This document shows positions 8,486 to 14,892 of a stretch of DNA of 64,000 nucleotides, one piece after another (within the stretch, counting starts at the first letter, position 1; each line of letters starts with the position of its first letter). Made by a program: the position numbers and the translations under genes. The DNA comes from Roseburia sp. 499 (GTDB taxonomy: Bacteria; Bacillota; Clostridia; Lachnospirales; Lachnospiraceae). Location of the stretch: contig NZ_CP135164.1 in assembly GCF_001940225.2 (NCBI RefSeq), positions 620,001 through 684,000 of the forward strand, given 5' to 3'. The notes below the pieces were generated by a model that searched no databases, had not been told where the DNA came from, and saw nothing but the letters and a program-made list of their open reading frames with translations.

Positions 8486-8680
8486 ATGAGAAGAAAGAAA
8501 GACGAATTTGACAGTATAAATAAAACGAAAAGCAATGGAAAATTAGTAGTGGTAACTGTTGCAGTTCTGGCAATTTGTATTACAGGATTCATGTGTGCAA
8601 AGAAATTGCAGATGGATGAGAGATATATATCTTTAAAAAATGCACAGGAATGTAGAATGGAGGAAATTTTTAACGGGTAG
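8486..8680 (+). CDS. Small single-pass membrane protein, possibly a truncated DivIC/FtsB-like protein
   Basis: A 64-residue protein with a basic N-terminus (MRRKKDEFDSINKTKSNGK), one transmembrane helix at about 20-38 (LVVVTVAVLAICITGF) and a charged end that would begin a coiled coil. GGAGG lies five bases before the ATG. This layout resembles the first half of the division protein DivIC/FtsB, which is normally about 100 residues. No continuation is visible after the TAG, so it is either a short unrelated protein or a remnant. The resemblance is by architecture only. Confidence 0.5.
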   Translation: MRRKKDEFDSINKTKSNGKLVVVTVAVLAICITGFMCAKKLQMDERYISLKNAQECRMEEIFNG

Positions 8681-8721
8681 TTGCATAAAATATCAATAAA
8701 TGCATAGTATCAGAGGTATTT

Positions 8722-9402
8722 ATGAATCAAAGATTGCGTGCAGCTCAGATGAACCATGTAGATATGGGAAAGCTAAGGGTTGAGGCTACGTCAGCAGTAG
8801 GAAGGCTCCCAGTAGATAATGCCAAAGTAACTCTTTCTTATACAGCAGAACCGGGAAGTACGTTGGAGGAGCTAACAACAAATTCTAATGGACAGACAGA
8901 AGAAGTGTCAATTGCAGCTCCACCATTGGAATATAGTATGGAGCCGAATCAGCCACAACCTTACGCTGAATATACGATACATGTAGAAGCAGAAGGGTAT
9001 CGTCCGGTTAATGTGGATGGAATGGACGTATTTTCAGGTCAGACTGCCTTACAGGAAGTGAAGATGGAGCCATTAGAGGTGTCGGAACCGGATTTGAAAA
9101 ATATTGTGATTCCGGCGCATACGTTGTTTGGAGATTATCCCCCTAAAATTGCAGAGGATGAGATAAAGCCTGTGAATGAGAGTGGCGAAATTGTTTTAAG
9201 TAGGGTGGTGATACCGGAATATGTGGTTGTACATGATGGAACACCGGGGGACTCTACTGCAAGTGATTATTATGTAAGATATCGCGATTATATTAAAAAT
9301 GTAGCTTCAAGTGAGATTTATGCTACCTGGCCGGAATCCACCATAACAGCTAATATTTTAGCAATTATGTCCTTTACATTGAATCGTGTATACACAGAGT
9401 GG
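8722..9402 (+). pseudogene. 5' part of an interrupted SleC-like spore cortex-lytic protein gene
   Basis: Codes for the first 227 residues of a protein whose remainder lies at 16571-17155. The N-terminal beta domain (GKLRVEATSAVGRLPVDNAKVTL, PPLEYSMEPNQPQPYAEYTIHVEAEGYRPV) and the block VIPEYVVVHDGTP ... YIKNVASSEIYATWPE are typical of the SleC-like cortex-lytic proteins of Clostridia. The frame ends at a TAG formed at the element junction (TGG then TAG at 9403-9405). Rejoined to the 3' part it gives 421 codons, about the length of SleC precursors. The start could also be the ATG at 8749; the AGAGG site favours 8722. As it stands the product lacks its peptidoglycan-binding end. Confidence 0.85.
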
Positions 9403-9414
9403 TAGGGGAAACGC
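9391..9414. other. attL, left attachment junction
   Basis: Host sequence (ends ...CAGAGT) meets element sequence at GGTA (9401-9404), followed by GGGGAAACG. The junction creates the TAG that truncates the host frame. The GAAAC arm is the mirror of GTTTC at the right end. Confidence 0.75.
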
Positions 9415-9525
9415 CACTCATTCGTGGTTGTCGTTCCCTTATCCTCAATGAACTTGTTATAAAAATGACTGGGAAAAATTCTTACGAGATTGAATATTAC
9501 TAGAATGTTGGACAAGCAGTAAAAA

Positions 9526-9553
9526 GGCAGGTACGAAATCAATCGTGCCTGCC
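9526..9553 (-). terminator. Hairpin near the element's left end, probable minus-strand terminator
   Basis: Arms 9526-9536 and 9543-9553 pair over 11 bases with one wobble. On the minus strand the stem is followed by a run of five T. It lies 130 bases beyond the stop of the SHOCT gene and would shield the left host junction from element transcripts. Confidence 0.6.
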
Positions 9554-9682
9554 AAAATTGTAAGTACTTAATCTAAACTTTTGCCGAATGTGCTTCGGAC
9601 AATATCACTTAAAAGTGAGGGCTTTTCTTTTCCTCTATTAAATTGTAGCATATTGATTTTTCAAAAGCAATGGATGAAATTA

Positions 9683-10693
9683 TTACAATCCCAACAATTC
9701 TTTTTTCTTTGTATTGAATTCATCTTCTGAAATAATGCCTTCATCTAACAGTTGTTTGAACTTTCGTACCTCCTCAAATGCATCTGGTTTACTTTGTTGA
9801 GTAACTTGTTCGACCATTTTTCTTACTTGTTCCTCCTGCTGTATTTTTTGCATTTCTAATTTTTTTTGTTCAGCTTGAGCTATCGCCATTTGGGTTTCTT
9901 TATCAGCATTAGCAATCAATTCATTTATTGTGTTTTTAATTGCTTCTACTTGTTGCCTGATTTTTTTGCTTTCAAATGGTATCGAATTATTAAAGAAGAA
10001 ATACTCACAACTATATGATTGCTTTGAAGAAACACCTTTCGGAATAAACTTTAAATATCCATTTGATGTATTGGAACTGCTGTAAATTTCAACACCTGCC
10101 ATATTTCTAAGGTCTATTCGCCTTTCACCTACAGAAATCAATTGTCCAACATTTTTATGTCGTTCTCGTGACTTCTTTTCTGAGTTTTTTTCTTTTTCCT
10201 GCTGGTTTAATGTTGCTGATATTGCGACACCGATACCAGTTTGTACCAGTTTTCCAGACATCAATCCTTTTACAAGATTGCGTTTATCATCTGATGAAAT
10301 CAATGTATCGTCATCATCGTCATCATCTTCAAAGTCAGAAAACATATTTTCTAACTCCGCTTTCTTACTCTCGTTTTTAGTAGTAATAATGCAATATGTA
10401 GAAAATACCTTTAGTGATTGTCCTGCCTTACCTTTGATAGCAGTAATAAATCCTGCATTGATATACTCGTCAAAAAAACGTGTTATTTCTGCAATTATCC
10501 CTTGTGGCATATTATTTGCAGTTGCTTTTTGAAGTGCGTCATTCTTCTGATTTATCAATTCATCCATTGATAAAAACTCCCTATTGTTCCACATTGAAAC
10601 ATTTGCTAATGAACTACAGTTTTTGCATAAAACAACATTTCCAAAAGTTGTAGTAAGTAATGCTGTTTTTCCACACGACATACATTTAGCCAT
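9683..10693 (-). CDS. SHOCT-domain protein with N-terminal zinc-ribbon-like motif
   Basis: A 336-residue, mostly soluble protein. Four cysteines at residues 4, 7, 23 and 26 (CMSC...CKNC) form a probable zinc ribbon. An acidic run of seven aspartates lies near residue 147. A glycine-rich, weakly hydrophobic stretch (GLMSGKLVQTGIGVAI) and a central domain with a PH-like look (RIDLRNMAGVEIYSSSNTSNGYLKF) follow, then a coiled coil. The last 30 residues (EVRKFKQLLDEGIISEDEFNTKKKELLGL) are a SHOCT domain. GGAGGAAG precedes the ATG. Two TTGTGCAA direct repeats lie upstream (10723-10730, 10752-10759) and may be operators. SHOCT proteins are common on mobile elements, without a settled role. Confidence 0.8.
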   Translation of the reverse strand: MAKCMSCGKTALLTTTFGNVVLCKNCSSLANVSMWNNREFLSMDELINQKNDALQKATANNMPQGIIAEITRFFDEYINAGFITAIKGKAGQSLKVFSTYCIITTKNESKKAELENMFSDFEDDDDDDDTLISSDDKRNLVKGLMSGKLVQTGIGVAISATLNQQEKEKNSEKKSRERHKNVGQLISVGERRIDLRNMAGVEIYSSSNTSNGYLKFIPKGVSSKQSYSCEYFFFNNSIPFESKKIRQQVEAIKNTINELIANADKETQMAIAQAEQKKLEMQKIQQEEQVRKMVEQVTQQSKPDAFEEVRKFKQLLDEGIISEDEFNTKKKELLGL

Positions 10694-10863
10694 AACTTCT
10701 TCCTCCGTTAATATATAATGATTTGTGCAAATGTATTTACACTATAATAGATTGTGCAATTTTCGCGAAGTTGTATTATTTATTACAAACTACCCAATAT
10801 TTTATCATAAACAGCAATATTTCACAATCAATCATGCCTCATAACATAGAAACATCGAATTTT

Positions 10864-11763
10864 TTATCTTAGATATGATGTAATAGATGTATCAATCCTA
10901 TTATGCCCCAAGGCTTGCGATACCACATACACAGTATCACGCTCAAAGACATTTCCCTCTCTATCCCTATAAAGGTCACCTTTCACTTTTTCATGTCTTG
11001 CAGGATAGAAAGATAAATATTCATCCCTTAATGCTTTATTGTCTGTAAGTGTGTGATATAGTTCTTGTGCATACTCCCTACGCAATCCATGTATGTCTAT
11101 TTCTTTTGGTATATGTTCAAAGAGTTTTGTCTTTCCGCTTTCTCTCGCACGTTCAAAGATTTGTTTTACTTCATCTACCTTAGATGGAAGAATAGGAGCA
11201 AGACGGTCACGACCACCTTTACTTTGTTTTATGTCAAGAAAATATTTGCCATCCCTCTCAACCAGACTATTGATATTCAATGTTTTCAAATCACACCTAC
11301 GACAGCCTGTAGCCGTAGCCACAGTAAATATATCGGCATATTTACCAGTTCTGCTTATATGCTTATCATTAAATGTTTCTTCACGACTACGCTTCACATC
11401 TCCATTGTGGCGAATCGGCAAGGGCACTTCGATATTATGACCGTATATCATTCCAAGTGCAGAACGCTCCATTTTAAGCGTATAAACCGATTTTCCATCT
11501 TCTAAGCGTGTTTCTATGTATTCTCTTGCGTAACGCTCTGTATCGGCTAATTTGCCATATCTAACGCCTTTTTCAGCGAGCCACTTCCCATATTCACGAC
11601 CGACTTTATTGTATGTATCATAAGTGCTGAAGGAATAGATTTTATAAGTGCTTTTACCGAAACTTGTTTCTCTTTCAATTTTATCTAAATGCTTGCTTTC
11701 TCCGAAAGCTATCTTATCCGCTAATGCGGAATGTATTTGATTTGATATAGTCTTTCTTCCCAT
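10864..11763 (-). CDS. Tyrosine recombinase (phage integrase family)
   Basis: A 299-residue protein with a helical N-terminal core-binding region and a C-terminal catalytic domain. The expected residues are visible: the first Arg in ATGCRRCDL (155 or 156), Lys182 in KQSKGGRD, HGLR (His225, Arg228), His287 in LGHNR and the nucleophile Tyr297 three residues from the end. Such enzymes make a 3'-phosphotyrosyl link and resolve or integrate circular DNA. It lacks a recognisable arm-binding domain, and element ends fit the serine recombinase better. A role in resolving multimers or another internal site is more likely. The phased repeat array lies about 325 bases upstream. Confidence 0.87.
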   Translation of the reverse strand: MGRKTISNQIHSALADKIAFGESKHLDKIERETSFGKSTYKIYSFSTYDTYNKVGREYGKWLAEKGVRYGKLADTERYAREYIETRLEDGKSVYTLKMERSALGMIYGHNIEVPLPIRHNGDVKRSREETFNDKHISRTGKYADIFTVATATGCRRCDLKTLNINSLVERDGKYFLDIKQSKGGRDRLAPILPSKVDEVKQIFERARESGKTKLFEHIPKEIDIHGLRREYAQELYHTLTDNKALRDEYLSFYPARHEKVKGDLYRDREGNVFERDTVYVVSQALGHNRIDTSITSYLR

Positions 11764-12087
11764 TATCAGACCTCCGATTTTAATATTTGTTAAACCCGAA
11801 TAATCGGTGGTAGGCTTTTTTGACCTGCTTGCCCTTGCAGGCTTTTATTTTTCTCTCTATGATAAAATGCCAATAGGCACATTGCTAAATTGTTATAATG
11901 GAAAACTTATGAAACACTATACTAAGAATATCCGTAACAGGATATATCAGAAATACTTACATCTATATTATACAGCACAGATATTCTAAATCAAAGTTAT
12001 GTAGGCTTATAATCGTTTACATACTACATATTTATGTGTATGTAACCATATAAGCTATATGGGGGCGGTATTACCTACAAGTCAAAG

Positions 12088-12188
12088 CATTGCAATTCAT
12101 TACCAGTCATTACCTTTCAATATCTTTCCTTTCCAAGCAAATCATTACAAGACAATACAGAACATTACATATCACTACCAGTCATTAC
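12088..12188. repeat. Iteron-like array: CATTAC every 10 bp in two phased blocks
   Basis: Hexamers CATTAC or one-base variants begin at 12088, 12098, 12108 and 12118, and again at 12143, 12153, 12163, 12173 and 12183. Within each block the spacing is exactly 10 bases, about one helical turn. The blocks are offset by 25 bases. The region from 11764 to 12277 otherwise has no convincing gene. The location, between a recombinase gene and a possible replication protein gene, suits a replication origin or a recombinase accessory site. Confidence 0.8.
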
Positions 12189-12277
12189 ATTATAAGAGTA
12201 TATTATGAGTAGGTGCTTGTTCCGTACGGAATATATGTCGGGAAAAGCAGGACACCCAGAAGAGTGTCCCATGATTA

Positions 12278-12862
12278 TTAGTTGAACGGTAATCCGTCAT
12301 AATAGCTATCATTAAAACCTGTATTATAATGTTGTTCAATATTACTTTGAGGAATACTGCTTTGTTGTGTACTGTTGGCTGAATTTGTATCAGTAGTAGG
12401 TTTATTCTGTTTGTTCTTGCTGTTTCTGTCACGAGCTCTTTTAGCTTGTAGCATTTCCCAGTTGTAAATTTGTTGAACATCTGTAAGATATTCAATTCCA
12501 TCATGCTGAAAGTTATGTATAATTTTATTATCAAGAAGCGTCGTGATAATTGAAGAGCTGTCGTTCTCTGATACTCCCCAAAGTGTCAATCGTTCTAAAA
12601 TATCTTCCTTTGTATCATTATCCCATAGCACATACCAACCATTGTGACACATTCGTTCTCTTAGATACATATATACAACCAGTACCTTGTTGTTTGCTTT
12701 TACTAACTTACGAAAGATTGAATTATTAAACACTTCAACCTCTAACGTGATATAGTCCATGTCTTGTGCATAGCAGACACCTTTTTCAGATTTGACAGGG
12801 TGTTTCTTCTGCAATTCTTCCATAATTCCATCATCAATCATTTTGCGACGTTCTATCTTCAT
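12278..12862 (-). CDS. Putative replication-type protein (DUF4373/DnaD-like N-terminus)
   Basis: A 194-residue protein. Residues about 34-135 (DYITLEVEVFNNSIFRKLVKANNKVLVVYMYLRERMC ... SIITTLLDNKII) look like the winged-helix N-terminal domain found in DnaD-like and DUF4373 proteins of Firmicutes mobile elements. The rest is a low-complexity Asn/Gln/Ser/Thr tail ending YYDGLPFN, resembling the disordered acidic tips by which single-strand-binding and replication proteins contact partners. AGGAGG precedes the ATG. It is downstream of, and probably co-transcribed with, the 12881-13228 gene. Family assignment is by fold resemblance only. Confidence 0.55.
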   Translation of the reverse strand: MKIERRKMIDDGIMEELQKKHPVKSEKGVCYAQDMDYITLEVEVFNNSIFRKLVKANNKVLVVYMYLRERMCHNGWYVLWDNDTKEDILERLTLWGVSENDSSSIITTLLDNKIIHNFQHDGIEYLTDVQQIYNWEMLQAKRARDRNSKNKQNKPTTDTNSANSTQQSSIPQSNIEQHYNTGFNDSYYDGLPFN

Positions 12863-12880
12863 AATTTTGTACCTCCTTAT

Positions 12881-13228
12881 TTAGCGTTCATACCAGAAGA
12901 AAATAACTGCGTCTGCTGGTGTTCCAAACGAATCAATATGTTTTTCTGCGTGAATTACAATAGAGCCATCATATACAGTATTTCCAAAAGGACTGTCATA
13001 ACTTCCGTATTCATGCCCTAAAGAAATGTATTCTTCATCTTCATAGAAGTTTCCATAATCACCACTTACAAATCGGTCTATTGCTGAAATAATAGCGTTA
13101 TACCATTCGTTTGTATCATCATTTTCAAGTACCAAGAGCATACCAGAGCTAAAGGCAAATATACCATTTGATTCTGTAAAGAACGGTCTTTTTTCTGGTA
13201 TGATTTGTTTAATGTAATCATAATCCAT
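12881..13228 (-). CDS. Small acidic protein of unknown function
   Basis: A 115-residue soluble acidic protein, rich in Tyr, Phe, Asp and Glu (VSGDYGNFYEDEEYISLGHEYGSYDSPFG) with a C-terminus AVIFFWYER. No known catalytic motif, helix-turn-helix or signal is seen. AAGGAG precedes the ATG. It is the first gene behind the element's minus-strand promoter at 13326-13371 and lies 18 bases before the DUF4373-like gene. The low charge and compact size could suit a nucleic-acid mimic or a chaperone, but this is speculation. Confidence 0.6.
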   Translation of the reverse strand: MDYDYIKQIIPEKRPFFTESNGIFAFSSGMLLVLENDDTNEWYNAIISAIDRFVSGDYGNFYEDEEYISLGHEYGSYDSPFGNTVYDGSIVIHAEKHIDSFGTPADAVIFFWYER

Positions 13229-13325
13229 ATATACTCCTTTCTAATAGCAAGTTTACAATTAACCACTTTTTGTGAGCTTGCTATATTCTAAAAAATATAT
13301 CCCCCCTTTTGAGAGGATATATTAA

Positions 13326-13372
13326 TATTACTACAAGCTTTTGAATTTGTCAACCACTTTTTGTGTGTTGAC
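13326..13372 (-). promoter_or_regulatory. Element promoter with palindromic operator, driving the 13228-12278 genes
   Basis: On the minus strand: TTGACA, 17-base spacer, TAATAT. The -35 lies in the palindrome GTCAAC-N12-GTTGAC (13349-13372), which matches the operator at 14489-14512 at 20 of 24 positions. A half-site AAAGTGGTT recurs downstream at 13261-13269. Confidence 0.75.
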
Positions 13373-13377
13373 TTATT

Positions 13378-14433
13378 TCATCTCATTTCATCCAAGTATT
13401 GAAGTATTTCATCACATTGCGTATAAAAGTCTGTTGGAGCATTTCCAGAAGCAACCCATTCATCAAATCCATTTATCAAATCGGTATCATATCGTTTGGT
13501 ACATCTTGCAAGCTCTTTACGACCTCCCTCGGCTTTCAAGACAAGTCGCTTATAATCAACTGGGAATATCATTGGTACTTTACAATGAATACAAGCCATT
13601 TCAAGACTACCTTTTTTCTCATACCAATGTATCAGCTTATCAAAGTTTTCTGGAACAGGTCTGTTCCTCTTTACTAAGGTAGATATATTATATTTCTGGT
13701 CGAACAACTCTAACTCTTTCTTATAATTAACTGTTTGCTCATAGTTGTCCGCTTTCATATGAAAGCCATTTTTACTGAATCCAGACATTGAAACCGCTGT
13801 TTTCTCTGGTATTTTGAATAGTTCATAGAGCCAAAAGGCCACACGAAAAGCCATACTATAATCTTTTCCAATACGACCACGACTGTCTGGGATATCGCCA
13901 TCTTCCAATCGTGCTACAAGGTCAAAAGCTCGGTCATACTCTGATTTTGTGCGAGGTTTAAAGCCGAAATCAAATGTACTAAATTCTGATAATGAACTTT
14001 CTCGTGTATAGTCTGGAAAGAGAACACCTATGTTCTTTTCTCTAAATATCTTGTAATACTTCTTAATGTTTGCCACATTTCCAAAGGCACTAAGAGAATT
14101 GATGATAAGCACAGTATTGAAAGGTTTAAAGGGCTGTTCATCAGACTGCTTAATTATGCTGTCCAGTTTAAAGAACATTCCGTCTCTGGCACTTGTAATC
14201 ACATCTACTTGTAATGTAGTCTCTGGATTGAAAGACATATTGTTTTCTATAATGTCATAGGTAGGTGTAACAGCGTCCTCTGATACATAAACGAACATAT
14301 TCTTCATGGTCTTTACTATATCCAAGTAGTCAGCATATAACCTTGTATTCTCAAAGTTTTTCTTTAATTCGTCTTTGGTGTGACCTGTTCGCAAGCTGGC
14401 ATACCCGTAAATCTTCATATCTGTAATATCCAT
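13378..14433 (-). CDS. Serine-recombinase-like protein without the catalytic serine
   Basis: A 351-residue protein. The start KIYGYASLRTGHT aligns with the resolvase start YGYxRVST, but the nucleophile position is Arg15 and the conserved arginine position is Ser13. The later resolvase helix aligns as NTVLIINSLSAFGNVANIKKYYKIFREKNIGVLF, again without the catalytic Asp/Arg residues. A helix-turn-helix-like segment (FRVAFWLYELFKIPEKTAVSMSGFSKNGFHMKADNYE) sits near residue 200, followed by a C-terminal domain of unknown type. It may be a DNA-binding regulator or directionality factor for the active recombinase next to it. The fold is inferred by motif alignment by eye. Confidence 0.6.
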   Translation of the reverse strand: MDITDMKIYGYASLRTGHTKDELKKNFENTRLYADYLDIVKTMKNMFVYVSEDAVTPTYDIIENNMSFNPETTLQVDVITSARDGMFFKLDSIIKQSDEQPFKPFNTVLIINSLSAFGNVANIKKYYKIFREKNIGVLFPDYTRESSLSEFSTFDFGFKPRTKSEYDRAFDLVARLEDGDIPDSRGRIGKDYSMAFRVAFWLYELFKIPEKTAVSMSGFSKNGFHMKADNYEQTVNYKKELELFDQKYNISTLVKRNRPVPENFDKLIHWYEKKGSLEMACIHCKVPMIFPVDYKRLVLKAEGGRKELARCTKRYDTDLINGFDEWVASGNAPTDFYTQCDEILQYLDEMR

Positions 14434-14467
14434 GCGTAAACTCCTTTCCTACAAGTCTACATATATT

Positions 14468-14493
14468 ATATAGTCTGCGTTTTAAAAAGTCAA
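14468..14493 (-). promoter_or_regulatory. Minus-strand promoter of the resolvase-like gene
   Basis: On the minus strand: TTGACT (14493-14488), 17-base spacer, TATAAT. GGAAAGGAG then precedes the gene's ATG. It is divergent from the plus-strand promoter; the two -35 boxes are 14 bases apart and share one palindrome. Confidence 0.8.
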
Positions 14494-14512
14494 CCTATAA
14501 AAAGTGGTTGAC
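14489..14512. promoter_or_regulatory. Palindromic operator between divergent element promoters
   Basis: GTCAACC-N10-GGTTGAC, a perfect 7-base inverted repeat. Each arm overlaps one of the two opposing -35 boxes, so a single bound dimer could control both directions. The same motif occurs at 13349-13372. Confidence 0.78.
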
Positions 14513-14536
14513 AAAATCAATGTGCAATGATATGAT
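14508..14536 (+). promoter_or_regulatory. Plus-strand promoter of the recombinase operon
   Basis: Consensus TTGACA (14508-14513), 17-base spacer, TATGAT (14531-14536). A further half-site AAAGTGGTT follows at 14550-14558, downstream of the predicted start point. Confidence 0.85.
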
Positions 14537-14604
14537 AGTCATACCATATAAAGTGGTTATCAATCAAAAGGAGGTTGAAATATCAAGGAAAGGAGTTGAT
14601 GTCC

Positions 14605-14841
14605 ATGGTAAATACAATGACCGAATGTGACAAGCTCCGAAAGAATACTATTGTAGTAAATGGTATTAGGGAGCTTGCCATGAAAGAAGCAACAGTCTAT
14701 CAGAAAAAAGAGATTAAATGCGAGGGAATGAAAGTATATGTGGAATTTCCAGAGCCGACAGAATGTGATAATCAGATTAAGAAAGAGGTTAAGGATATTC
14801 TTACTAATGCTTTACAGGAACAAATGAAAAAAATCTCTTAA
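14605..14841 (+). CDS. Small protein of unknown function preceding the recombinase
   Basis: A 78-residue protein (MVNTMTECDKLRKNTIVVNGIRELAMKEATV...). The ATG at 14605 has AGGAG nine bases upstream; the ATG at 14599 is only three bases from it. It has an alpha-beta-beta-alpha look with a charged C-terminal helix (EVKDILTNALQEQMKKIS). No family is recognised. It sits directly before the recombinase on the same transcript, the position often held by excisionase or accessory proteins, but it shows no clear helix-turn-helix. Confidence 0.6.
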   Translation: MVNTMTECDKLRKNTIVVNGIRELAMKEATVYQKKEIKCEGMKVYVEFPEPTECDNQIKKEVKDILTNALQEQMKKIS

Positions 14842-14846
14842 TATAA

Positions 14847-14869
14847 AAGCGGGGATGTTTTCCCTGCTT
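14847..14869 (+). other. Hairpin in the intergenic leader of the recombinase
   Basis: Arms 14847-14855 and 14861-14869 pair over nine bases with one wobble. No T-run follows, so it is more likely an RNA-processing or translation-modulating stem than a terminator. Confidence 0.5.
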
Positions 14870-14892
14870 CACAGAAAGGAGCGTGAAGAATA

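Noticed and set aside
8681..8721. Sporulation sigma-factor promoter for the SleC-like gene (CATAGTA, CATAAAATA)
   Set aside because: -10-like sequences occur, but no -35 at the correct spacing for sigma F, G, E or K was found, so no claim is made.
10770..10795. TTGTATTATTTATTACAA near the SHOCT gene compared with the operator at 36044
   Set aside because: Arms are alike but spacing differs and the sequence is AT-only-like; similarity probably chance.
11807..11989. 60-codon plus-strand frame in the element's noncoding stretch
   Set aside because: No ribosome-binding site, unremarkable composition, and opposite to the surrounding genes; treated as noncoding.
12088..12188. CRISPR-like array
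   Set aside because: Repeats are 6 bases with 4-base gaps; no 25-40-base repeats, unique spacers or cas genes.
12190..12534. 114-codon minus-strand frame overlapping the DUF4373-like gene
   Set aside because: Frame shift shadow of a gene with good start and domain; no supporting signal.
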